From Pectinophora gossypiella (Eukaryota; Arthropoda; Insecta; Lepidoptera; Gelechiidae), in NCBI RefSeq assembly GCF_024362695.1, contig NC_065419.1, positions 12,462,678 to 12,526,677 of the forward strand: a DNA stretch of 64,000 nt, in the 5' to 3' direction. Both the position numbers and the translations under genes were made by a program. The notes beneath the pieces were generated by a model that searched no databases, was not told where the DNA came from, and saw only the letters and a program-made list of their open reading frames with translations. Of this stretch, positions 8,779 through 19,835 are shown piece by piece (position 1 is the first letter of the stretch; every line of letters begins with the position of its first letter).

Positions 8779-11443
8779 TTACATTTCATCAAATATATCA
8801 TTAACTTCCGATCTGATAGTCAACTCTGTAGAGTTGGGAAGAGTATCATTCTCATACAGCTGGCTGTCTTCATGAGAATTCTCAGTATCATAAGTACTCA
8901 AACTATTTTCCTCCTTTAAAATAAAATTCAACCTCTGTTCTGTTATTAGACCCAATACATCATGCTTTTTACGATCATTCAGGGCTGTTCTAAATTTTAA
9001 CATCCAATTATTATAGAATGATGGGTCAGAATTTACACACTCTGTTCTAAAGAACTTCATAGTGTTCAAAGCTTTGGAGTACTTGCCATCCAAATTGATG
9101 TACACTAGGTTTTCTATAGCTTCTGTCATTTCAGGAGATAAGTCAGCAAGAGTTTTGCCATTATCTTTGAGTGCCTTGAAATCAGTAATAGGATCAGCTG
9201 TGCCAACTCTATGGACTTCATCATTTTTCTTGGGCAGTTGTATTTTGGGCATACCAACACCTAGTTGATTACTTGATGTTGGCTCATCTGCTTGGTCATA
9301 TTTAATGGGCAAATTATTATCAATTGAAGTACCATCATTATTTATTTGCTTTCTTGTTTTTACTTCCACAGGTTTCAAAGGGAACAGTGTCTTTACTTTT
9401 TCCAAAGCATCTCTTGATCTTTTCTCTACCAAAGGAGGCTGTTTAAACAGCATCATTATTTCGTTTCTTGGCTGGGGCAATGGTTTTCCAGGATTCATTG
9501 CCCTGAATGCTATACAATCTAAGATATACTGTGCTGAGGGACTAACGGTTTCAGCAATAGGGAAAGCTTCAGCTTCATCATAAGTTTCATCATATGCATT
9601 TGTCAAGTCCATGGCTTTAACAAGATCTTTGAAAGCATTCACTTGTTCATCAGTGCATGCATACTTCTTCAGATTGGTAGGAGGAAATGCCATCATTTTT
9701 ATTTCATCTTTAAAAGCAATTGCTGTCATTGACAGACAAACATAGTTATTTGAATCAATTACTGGCATGAGAACAAACATTTTGGGTGCATTGCCTTTGT
9801 TGTAGACTCTCCTCACAATCCCAACCATATTCAATTCATGAAGGCATTCCACCAGGCATCTTATAGCTTCTTGGGCTTTCTTATTGCCTTTTCTACCAAA
9901 CACATAGGATAGGCCATCTCCACATAAGTTTTGCCAGGTTATGTTGCTCTTATGAGTGAATCCATATACTGATAAACTTTTTCCACCAGATTGATAAATC
10001 ATAGCCCTATCTGATTCTGAAAAAGGGATGATTTTTTCGCCATACACATATCCTTTGATGACTTCAGAAGATTCTACAGCTGTTTGGTTCTCAGTGTTGA
10101 TGTGAACTTTTTCCTTCATAATGCTTTCGGTAGTGCTAGTTTTGCAGGTGACAGGGTCCTTTACAGTCCTTATCCAATTCTTGACTACAGGTTCATCTCT
10201 AGTTCTAACAAATGATGAAACTGGAATTTTTATGTTCGGTCCAATAGTTAAATCCACATTCCATGGCACAGGGAAGACCTGTTTCTTCCTGTGGAATAAA
10301 AGATAATTCATAGTGTCATCAAAATGGGCCGTGACACCATTTGTAGCTTCAACAATTTTTCTGGCTAGTACAGCATCTTCATTTTTTTGAGTTTCTTCAT
10401 AGATGTCAGGACCAATAACATCTACTTCAAAATGGTCTTCTTTCAAACCACAGAGCACCTGTAAAAGTATTTTATTTTCTGTAATTTTTTTTATGTTTGC
10501 ATAACATCATTATTGGCAAAATCGAATTTGTAACAATATGAAGAAACTTACAATGAGTATTATGGTAGGTGTTTCGAGATTACAAAGAATTTTTGAATGG
10601 GTTTGGTATACCTATAAACCTTATCCAAACTTGTTACATAATATTGATAGCTGATAAAATTAACATACCTGCTCAATATCATCAACTGCTAGTTCTGTAG
10701 GCACTTGGAAATTTGTCATCAATATAATCTTCTTATTTATGATCTTTGCATTGGAGACTCCATTCTTGTAGTGATCAGCTGCCACTATGATTGCCTCCAG
10801 CCAGTCTGACTTCTTGCTGGATGGCTGGAAATAATACCAAAGGTTTTGCTTAAATTATTTATTTCTATGTAGAAGGTTGCAGACCAAGAGCCGAGTTAAT
10901 TTAGTTTGTTTAACTCATATAGCTGACACAGTTTTCCATAGTTTTGTGCATAGTTTTGTTTTGTGTGGTTTTGTGCAAATTATGCAAACACTTTGGAAAA
11001 CTGCATTAGCTATGCAAGCTAAGTTGGCTTAGAATTCAAATAATTATCTAGTATACAAGAGTTCAAGATGTGCTGGCCGAAGTAAAAATTTAATGATCAA
11101 GTAAGCAACATCCCAAACTAAAAATAAATGTTTTACATGGGTGTACCTTTTCGGGTAAATCCCGGATCATTTGCCAAGTGGGAGCCTGTAGTTCCGAGAG
11201 CAACTCGATGTGGCGGAATGCGCCTGCGCACTGCGCCGCCATGTTGTTCTTCGTCTTCGAAGAGCCCATCAGCATTACTCCCATGAAGTTTTTCCCCAGG
11301 TTTAGGATCTTCCTCTCGATCAAACGAGCTGTGCACTCTCGCGCCTCCTCGAAAAAACTCTTTTTATTCTTCTCTTCTGGTTCTGACACATTTTGCCCGA
11401 TGTCCAGTATAATAAGGGTCCCGTGGTCGATTTTGGGAGGCAT
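8779..11443 (-). CDS. XRCC5: Ku80 (XRCC5-type) DNA end-binding subunit, complete
   Basis: The exons read 11147-11443, 10669-10824 and 8779-10458 on the minus strand. Every junction is phase 0 with GT-AG ends, giving 710 aa (human Ku80: 732). With Ku70 it forms the ring that threads onto broken DNA ends in the nucleus and starts non-homologous end joining. Exons 1-2 and the start of exon 3 give the vWA-like N-terminal domain (L-I-I-L-D-I-G-Q near residues 10-17). The Ku core beta-barrel follows, with the typical V-I-K-G-Y-V-Y-G then I-P-F-S-E-S-D at about 235-255. A helical Ku_C domain comes at about 575-670, and the extreme C-end is E-V-N-D-I-F-D-E-M. Exon 3 starts with GTG (Val) after a clean acceptor, so it is not a separate gene. 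PXYLP1-like is the divergent neighbour. The assignment is secure by motif order and length. Confidence 0.93.
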
Positions 11444-12206
11444 TTCTGAAAAATATCGCCAGATAATCCGTTAAGTGAGGGAACAAGTTGGAGGACCTTA
11501 CTGCTTACTGTTCCACTGTTTACAACTTGTTACATGTATATTTCAAAACTTACTGTTAAGATTCGTGCCGGAGCCAACTGTTATATTCTCAAACAACAAA
11601 ATAAAGCATATTATTTGATATTCCGATATTTTGCAAAACTCTCTTGCCGGAACAGCAACACTGGACGAATTCAAGTTCGAACATGTTGACTTGACTTCTT
11701 GTTTTGATGACTTCAGATGTGTTCGGATATACATTATATAAAAATTATAACGTTAATTATTCGTTATTATTTGCTTGTATTCGAACATTACTAATGTCAA
11801 AAACAAGGTGCGTTTTTTATTTATTAGAAAACCGTAGAAAACAGTTAGGAAAACGAAATAGCAGCAATTTTGCGATTTTTTTGTATAGCGTTATCACTTT
11901 CGATCCGAATGATAAAAACCAAAATTCAATGACGTAAGGTTTTTTCATCAATCAATCGTGGATTAGACTGATGCTTTTATGTAGAATATATTTTCTTTTT
12001 GTCGAGTTATTTAATATTAGAAACTGTGTTATATCTGATGTAGTGTATCATGTAGCATTTAATTAAGAGAGCTTCGCAGCGATTCTTTGAAAAATGGTGT
12101 TACGTTTCAGAAATTTAATGAAAAGCCGTACGATGATAGATGTTGTAATGTATTCCTCCTACACATGAATATTTTAATGTAAATGTGCAATTAACTATCT
12201 TGTAAA
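11444..12206. promoter_or_regulatory. Divergent promoter region, Ku80 / PXYLP1-like
   Basis: 763 bp separate the two start codons, which face away from each other, so both 5' UTRs and promoters must lie here. It is AT-rich with no repeat family from the rest of the window. I see no clear TATA box or initiator that I would place, and short upstream ORFs here are not convincing. Confidence 0.5.
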
Positions 12207-15200
12207 ATGGCCATATCATTTACAAACAAGAGTAAGATTATATCGGAGATAATGAAGTTCTCTTTTAACCACCGAGCCTTTTACTGCTATTTAGGAATGA
12301 GTTTGTGGATATTCTTTCTCATCACAGGTACATATTCACTGATAATATTTTTATCTATTCCGCTAAGGAAAATGCTAAAATTAGAAACATATCCTTACGA
12401 TATAGGTATCTATCTAGATGGTATTACTTTACTAACAGTAATGTATACCTACACATTTAAGTATTTTGATAAATAAACAATCTATTCTAAAAAAACAAAA
12501 CAATCATTTTTCCAGTGATGTACAAATACATGGCAGTAGGGGAGGAGGTGGTAACACCTAAGAAGATTGTCCATCATGAGTACATATCAAAGAGTGACTC
12601 CAAGTTCAGGAAGATATACCTCCGTGCCTGCAATCCTCCAGACAGCATTGTCAGAGGCTCTGAAGGTATTGTTTATATAAATTGTTAGTGACATCGCACA
12701 AAATACTGAGGGGGGTGATGCAGCTCCTGATTTTGAGTTAATATCAAGTAGAATTTTCCATTGCAAAAGTATGGAATTTAAAATAATTAAAAAAAAAGAC
12801 ATGCATGCAATGGATAAGTCTACTTTAATCAGTTTATATCTCACCAATTGTAATAATAAGATCTTATGTATCTCAGGTGTGGTAGACACAGACACATGGT
12901 TGCTGCAGGGAGTCCTTGTGCTAACGAGACACGGAGACAGAGGGCCCCTAACACACCTCAAGGGGGGTGACAAGTTGCCTTGTGATGTCGAGCCTGTGTC
13001 ACCTTTGCTCAAGAGGTAAACCTTACTCAATGGTTTTTTTACTTTTAATGGAATGGGAAGTTTAGAGTCAATGTCTTAGAATACGGGTGTTAGTTCAGTA
13101 TAGACCTATACTGTCAGCATTAATCATGAATACCTAGGGATGAGGACAGTTAAACAAGAAATTGCTACCATAAGGCTATACAGAGACCAAATTACTCATC
13201 AGCAAAACAAACTGGCAAAGTTAAAGTGGCAACCCCCACATGAGTCGCCTCAAAAGGACACACGCATGGGATAATATCTAAACTATATAAATAATATAGT
13301 AACACCTTAATGAAGGCAGTCCTCTATTGAGGGGGCCTGACTGCGCGCCACTTAAAACCAAGTCATAATAACTGCTTATGGTCAGTCGACCGATCGCAGG
13401 TTAGGGCACAAAATAGAAAAAAATTATTATGTATTGTGACGTTCCCTTGTGGTCAGCTACGTGGAATTCGTGAGCAACTCCAGCGTGGGAGGTCGCGCGG
13501 CGTGGGTGTCGGGCGGCGGGCCGTTCCACAACTTCCCGTCGCTGCCGCCGCGCGCCGCCGGCACCCACTGCGCGCTCGGTCAGCTCACACCACGCGGCCT
13601 GCTGCAGATGCTTACTGTTGGTCTGTACACTCATTTATATTTTTTCTACAATTAGAGAGAGAGAGAAAAAATATTTATAAATCAATTAAACCAAACTATA
13701 CAACTAACTATACTACCTATACCAACTACACTACACTACTACTACTACACTACTGCTACTACTACTGTACTAACTATACTATATTGTTAACTAACTATTC
13801 AGGTCTTCTTCTGCTATCGTGTGGATTGTGAGGTGAATTACCAACCTCATCAATCCTGGTGTCAGGGTTATTATTGAGCCTCCAAAGGCCCCAACTATTA
13901 CTATTACTAATATAGTAATGGTAATAATCTGAGTCTAAAAGAAAATATAATATGAATAGAATCAGTTTTACAAGGTGTCAAACATAAAGTACAATTTCGC
14001 ATTATTTGTCGCGTAATCTAAAGTATTTTCTTTTTATTTTCAGGAGTCATACTTAGAGATGCGTATGGTGATAAATTAGCATTAAACATAGAACCCGGCA
14101 AAAAAGATACAGGTAACCTGTTTGTTCTTTAATCACCTGTTTACTATCTATCATAAAATTACTTTCAGGGATCTGATTTAGATATGGTCTCAGCGTCCCA
14201 TATCCGCTATTAATAGGCTATTTTGTTTGTAGAAGCAGTATGTTTCGTTCCAATTTCCTGATCAAGTCCTACTGCCCCGCAGGCGAGGTGATATCATACA
14301 GCACGCGGTACCGGCGCACGTTCCAGTCCCTGCTGGGCGTGTCGTGGGGCGTGGCGGGGCGCGGCGCGGGCGCGCTGGCCGCGGCGGCGCGGGAGAGCCA
14401 CAGCGTCGCCTTCTGCCACCGCGACTGCGCCTGCACCAGGCATCACGCGCTTAACAAGTAAAACTCACATCATATTTTCTGCTAGGCATGCCAGGGCGTA
14501 TCAGAGTGAGTTGGGGCGTCTTAGAGAGTGGTTAATGCGGCGCGGGCGCACTGTCCGCGCAAGCGAGGGACAATCACTGCGTTCTGCAAGAGACATCGTG
14601 CGCTTAACGAGTAATATTGATTTGTTTTGAAATAATAATAAGTATATGCTATCCGTGCTGACTTTCTCTTATTTTGTAACGCAAAAAGCTGTACTCCTGA
14701 ATAATGCACGACACAAGTACATTTTTACAAACCAACACAATCTCTTTATACATAGACAGATAGTAAACACATCAGATCAAAAAGAGCTCAAAATTTATTT
14801 TTATTTCGAAATGTTCGTTTTTTTTCCAGAAAAATCAACATGCAAGCGAAAAACCGCCTGGAATCCCATCCAGCGATCAAGGAATTAGTCACGAAACTCT
14901 CGAAGGTACTCTTCGAATCTCAAGAACATATCGACGCAGATGTTGTAAGAGACGCTCTGCTAGCGTACATGTGCCATGACGCCCCGCTGCCTTGCTCCGA
15001 GAAACCCAAACCTGCCAAAAAGACCGGCAAAGGACACAGAAAGTTCAGAAGAGACACCATTAACTCGAGAAATCTCCTAGACATTGACATTGATACTTTA
15101 AACATGGAGTTAGATTACATAAACAATCAAGTAGATTTCAACAACGAAATCGGAAGGAAAGCTAGAGATATTATAGGTAAATATTACGACAGCAAAGACA

Positions 15201-15994
15201 AGAAAGCGCCTCTCGACTTCGACGCACAGATGGAGAGAGAAAAGTTACTGTACTACCAACAAAGGTACATAGACAACTCTGATGCGTACGAAGATGTTGT
15301 CATTGTAAAGAAGAATTTAGATGCAGACTTCAACTTTCCGAACGACGCTAGAATGGACACGGACTTTGATGAAGATTACAGAGAGCCAACAGAAACGCCA
15401 GAGGACTTCTGCATTAAAAAGGAACACGTGATGTCCTTATTTGCGTATTTAGAATGGAGTTACCGACAAGAGATAAAGAATGTCCACAATAGAAGACGCG
15501 GTTTGCTAGTGGCATACGGATTGATACACAATATTGTCCAGAATATGATCAGGATGATCTCCGAAAATAAACCAAAGTTGGTCATATATTCTGGACATGA
15601 TAAAACTCTCCAAGCGCTCATATTAGCGTTGGGTTTGAATAATTATCAACACTATAACATACAGTACGCATCAAGAATGATATTCGAAGTACACAGGAAG
15701 AAGGATTTACGCGACGAATTTAAATTTACGAAGCGAAAAGCGGTGGCGCAGGACTTTTACTTCCGAGTAGTTTATAATGGGGAAGATATCACGAATAAAT
15801 TAAGCTTTTGTAAGGGGAAACATAATGTAGTCATGAGGGTGGTAGATCCCATAGATGATATGAAGATTTATAATACATATCTGTGTCCTATAGAGAATAT
15901 TGTTAGATTTATACATGACGATTATTTTTCAGTTTTTAACGCGACTAATTTTAAAGACGCTTGTGCGAGTTACGGTACCTCCAAACGGGTGTAG
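12207..15994 (+). CDS. PXYLP1: 2-phosphoxylose phosphatase 1-like histidine phosphatase
   Basis: The seven exons are 12207-12327, 12516-12665, 12877-13015, 13457-13620, 14044-14112, 14283-14457 and 14830-15994. All are GT-AG and phase-consistent, giving 1983 nt or 660 aa. The vertebrate enzyme removes phosphate from xylose in the proteoglycan linkage region in the Golgi, which frees chain growth. The N-terminus fits a type II Golgi anchor: a short basic tail, then a hydrophobic span at about 24-46. The phosphohistidine motif R-H-G-D-R is at 108-112 and the second catalytic H-D at 529-530 (S-G-H-D-K). G-Q-L-T-P-R-G and Y-S-T-R-Y-R-R-T-F-Q-S match the family in order, as does the C-terminal C-P-I-E-N-I-V-R-F. 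At 660 aa it is longer than the human protein (480), mainly through an acidic, Lys-rich insert at about 330-460. Exons 4 and 6 are strikingly GC-rich. Confidence 0.92.
12672..12790 (+). repeat. Half copy of MITE family K, PXYLP1-like intron 2
   Basis: Contains TTAGTGACATCGCACAAAAT and ACTGAGGGGGGTGATG, then GATATCAAGTAGAATTTTCC, matching one arm of the palindromic element at 48138-48373. The other arm is missing. Confidence 0.55.
13803..13895 (-). mobile_element. SINE family B, 3' end only, in PXYLP1-like intron 4
   Basis: Reads in reverse through CAACCCACACGATAGAAG-type tail sequence and the ACACCAGGGTTGATGAGGTT block shared with the other family B copies. It is 5'-truncated, without the tRNA head. 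A CTA/ACT-rich microsatellite precedes it (about 13665-13800). Confidence 0.75.
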
Positions 15995-16117
15995 ACGTCA
16001 CTTTATAAATGTTTCAATGTGCAAACGAACAATAGGCTGTATGGACTCTAGTCCCGTGCCATATGGGATGAAAAACAAATCTAAAGCAACAAAGCCCTTA
16101 ATTTTTAATTACTCACT

Positions 16118-16490
16118 GGCCCCGATTCCTGCAGGCACCTCCTAATTTTAAGTTATACCTGTCATTTTCTTATCTGCCGAAAAGGAAAGAGACGGATGAT
16201 TGAGTGTTGTGACTGTGTTAATTTTAAAATGAACGAATAACTCGGGCGAATAAAATACGCATCTCGCTCATATGTAAGCCGTTTGACGTGTGCTGTCAAC
16301 TTTATTCTGTCGGGTTATTGGCCAATATAAAATTTAGGAAGGATTTTTTAAACTTCGGCCTAAAATTGACATGTGTTCCATAAATTTTATGCCTGTCGAT
16401 TATACGTCTCTTTCCTTTTCGGCGGATAAGAAAATGACAGGTGTGTCTTAAAGTAAAATTAGATGGTGTGTATTGGAATCACCACCATTG
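16118..16490. mobile_element. MITE with long terminal inverted repeats, family MA, copy 1
   Basis: The outer arms are inverted copies of each other over more than 50 bp (ACCTGTCATTTTCTTATCTG on the left, its complement near 16425-16445). The centre carries GTGTGCTGTCAACTTTATTC, also found at 39549-39932 and 49690-49892. It lies just after the PXYLP1-like stop codon, so it may be part of that 3' UTR. Confidence 0.75.
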
Positions 16491-16996
16491 CCTGTTACTT
16501 TATGGGATAACAAAATACCATTTGAAGGTATTTGTCCTTTTCTAAATTGTAAAAATATTTGTTATTTTATCAGACTAGTTTTTTAGGTGATTTTCTTCTA
16601 TTTTTATAGGTAGAGATTATTTTTGAGATTTTGTTTACTTTTTTAAAGTTTGCTTTACGTATATTATTATCTATGATCGGTATATTTTTTAAATTAAGCT
16701 TGATTACAAATTAGCTATATTACTTAAAATCGATTGTTGAATGATTTTAATCGGATCTCATATTTATTTATTTTTTGTGTAATTTATTCCAGTGTCGAAT
16801 AAGTGATCTCAACATTTGATTTTGTAATTTTTACATAAGTAATTTGAATGTTAACTTACATATCTCAAGTAATACTTAAGGCTAAGAAATCAAAAGACTG
16901 CACATATTTTTAATTTATTGGATTATTTATCGATTATTTTAGTTCTAGAGAATTCTATTTTTAAATGTTAAACATCATTCATTACTAATGGCAAAG

Positions 16997-17002
16997 AATA
17001 AA
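16997..17002 (+). terminator. Candidate poly(A) signal for PXYLP1-like gene
   Basis: AATAAA 1.0 kb after the stop. A nearer AATAAA at 16249-16254 lies inside the MITE. Which one is used cannot be told from sequence. Confidence 0.3.
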
Positions 17003-17090
17003 GAGTAATATTACGTATAGAACGGCAACGTGGTAAATTAAGTGTTTACCAATTTGTATCGGGCCTCGGCCACACGCCGTTAAAGAGTAA

Positions 17091-17272
17091 GGCCGGGTTT
17101 GCACTGACGCGAAGATGGGCGGAGAAGAGCGGAGATGTGCGGATTTGACCAATCACAGCGTTCGAGAGAGCGAAAAACGACGCTCAGTCACTCCCTCACG
17201 GTGATTGGTCGATTCCTGCACTACTCCGCTCAACTCCGCACAACTCCGCGTCAATGGAAACGCAGCCTAAGA
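17091..17272. mobile_element. Palindromic MITE-like repeat
   Basis: Begins AGGCCGGGTTTGCACTGACG and ends with its near complement (CGTCAATGGAAACGCAGCCT). The inner parts, rich in CGGAG and CTCCG, also pair. No coding content. A GAAA microsatellite follows at 17309-17328. Confidence 0.55.
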
Positions 17273-17757
17273 GAGAGAGCGCGCGGACTGTCTCGCTCGC
17301 ATTTAGAAAGAAAGAAAGAAAGTATTTATTAACGCATAAGCATTACGCATGCATTTACGCTTTAAGTAGCACACAGTAAGAATGAGATTTTTGTATGGAG
17401 TGTCCGGGGTGTGCTAACGGTGATCAAACAAAAAAAATGTTTTTTTTTTTGCTAATGGTGCTCTGCCAGAAACAAATTTCATTTTAGTGTGGCAGCCCTA
17501 AATGTCGTGCCATCCTTCACTTACGTACAATCAAAGAGCAAAAGTGCAGTCACAGAGCCCAGCGATTTTTTTGTAAACAGTGGTGAAATTATGAACCATT
17601 AGTTGTCATAATTATAAAATTGATGTTTTAACCCCCCTGGGCTATCACAGATTCGGACGGGATGGTATTTATTAAGTCAGATTTAATGACTTTTTTATAG
17701 CATTTACCAGTGCTTAGGGAAACTCGCAAAGAGAAAATTCGCATGGTCAGGAGGAAC

Positions 17758-17829
17758 ACCCGGTGGTGAGGTTAACGCGCTCGTCCCGGCTTGACAAGGG
17801 CTGCGGGTTCAAGTCCCGTCCGAGTCACA
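17758..17829 (+). pseudogene. tRNA-like sequence (SINE head or pseudo-tRNA)
   Basis: Has a B box (GGGTTCAAGTCCC) and an A-box-like stretch (GGTTAACGCG). The 3' acceptor strand CCGAGTC has no good 5' partner (CACCCGG), so it is unlikely to be a working tRNA gene. A perfect 13-bp inverted repeat flanks it. Confidence 0.5.
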
Positions 17830-18552
17830 TTTTTTTTCGATTTAAATTTTCTCTTTGTAAGTCAGATTCCTTTTTTCTTTGCGTATTTTATATGAAAAAG
17901 TGGCGCCACTAACAGTTTGTTGTCTGTGGTCTTACTATAATTTCCAAAGAACATTGTTTAAAAAGAGAATATTTATTTAATGAAATAGTTTTTGTAAGTA
18001 CATAATTTGCTGAACCATATGCTGTTTTAACTGTTGAATATTGTAACACGTAGATTTTGTCACAAAACATAAAAAGTAACATATCACTCTTATAACTCGG
18101 TACATAATAAAAGTGATTGACCAATGGAAATGGATTTTATTAAAATTTCTAACGCTGATTACTGTTGGCAACTCCAACATTTTAGTTTTTAATTATTTTT
18201 TAACCATGGCAATACTGTAACATATACCCTTTTCTAATGGTGAACAATACACGCGATTCCCTAAACTTCGGACTTTTGTCTTATTTTAACCAGCACCCTA
18301 TCGAAAGTTAAACAAGTACTAGCACAAGCATTTACTAGCATAAAATGTATAATAAACAGTAGGTAGATATAGAACGGTAACTGTCCGCCCCGCACTTATG
18401 CGTATCGGGCGCCGACCTTACCCCCTCTGGGTCGTAGTTTAACCTTAAATGGCCGTGCTACTAAGGCAAGCTAAGGTGTAATGGCAGCTACTAAGTAATA
18501 TTATAATTGGGAGAGTGCGCGAACTATCTCATTCGCACTTACGTGTTAGGCG

Positions 18553-19186
18553 TATAGATGTAAGACCGGTTTAAAACCATTTAAACCAATCCGTTTAAAA
18601 CCGAAATCAACCATTTATTTCGGTTTAAAACGGCTGCTGTTGATGACTGTTTTTAAAATAAATAAAATTAATAATTTTAATTTATTTATTTTAGATAACA
18701 ATGATCCATAATTTACATAATAAAACATTCAAATAACTTAAAATAATAAATGAAATAAAATAGAATAAAATAAAATAGTATTTTTGTTAATTATAAGTAA
18801 GTAGGTAACTACATTTTCTTGATTTTACCGAGGTAGGGATATAACGGAGTACCTAATTGTGTAACGTGAAGAATTTTTGAATGTGTAATAAGTATACTGT
18901 TATTGATAATAATTTACTTAGCGTGTTTAGTTCTATAAGTACTTTTTATTAGTACGTTTTATTGATATTCTGTAAACTAATAATTCGAAACATGTCGTCA
19001 AGTGACCAAAAATTGCCCATAATAAAATTTAAGTAAACACAGCCCAAAATAAACACAGTTCTTCTATTGTTGTAGGCGAGTTTTCAACGGTTTATAACGA
19101 ATTTGATTTGAATTTATGGTTGATTTGTGGTTTAAAACGGCAAGATTTGGTTTAAAACGTTTTAAATCGGTTGTTTTATATCTATA
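18553..19186. mobile_element. Non-autonomous hAT-like element (634 bp)
   Basis: Flanked by the exact 8-bp duplication GTTAGGCG (18545-18552 and 19187-19194). The ends are inverted (TATAGATGTAA at left, TTATATCTATA at right), with repeated GGTTTAAAAC motifs inside both arms. An 8-bp duplication and a TAGA-type end fit hAT transposons. No transposase is seen inside. Confidence 0.7.
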
Positions 19187-19363
19187 GTTAGGCGGCACAC
19201 AATAGGAGTGAGATTTTGCATCAGTCCCTAGAGATTGCTACTAGTGCGAAAGAGACAGCTGTCAAATTAAGCTTTTTACCTTGATAGAGTTTCCAGACTT
19301 TTGAGTGTATGTATCAAATAAATAGAAGTTCTGCCTTAAGGTGAACACGCATCTAAACGCGTC

Positions 19364-19557
19364 ACATTTTTTTTTATTGTAGATTTGCCGCAGATGGCAT
19401 TAACTATTTGGCCGGACAAATGGGGAGCGCTGAAGGCTCTCATCCGGTACAACGTTTAAGACAACAGGCCTGAGGGTGCCCAGTTGGGCGCGAACCTCGG
19501 CTCAGGGCGTCATCTGAGAGGAAAAAAATTGAAAGAATTAATCGACCCTAGTGGGTA
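19364..19557 (-). mobile_element. Jockey-like LINE family J, 3' UTR fragment (J1)
   Basis: Starts with poly-T (poly-A tail on the minus strand), then TAGATTTGCCGCAGATGGCA and the rest of the 3' UTR seen after the RT-coding copy at 41814-42699. It is 5'-truncated. Confidence 0.85.
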
Positions 19558-19835
19558 GTTCCATTAAAATCCGTGGACTTAATTCATGGCGCTGACTATA
19601 TTTTAAACGCTGGTGTTATTAAACAAAAGACAGGTGATCCAATGCGACACTGAAGAAACAGCTAAGTACATATGTCAATATTAGACCAAGTGGCTACATT
19701 CCAACAGAACTTAGTATATTGTTTTGTCGTGGCCAAATCGTGGCTTTTGTGACTCATCGGCAAACTCGAAAAGAAAATTAATAATCGTTTCATTGTGTTT
19801 TTTTTTTCATGAATATTTTATAAAAATCGTATTTT

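Noticed and set aside
13436..13831. 131-codon ORF over PXYLP1-like exon 4
   Set aside because: Wrong frame; runs through a donor into a microsatellite. The real exon is 13457-13620.
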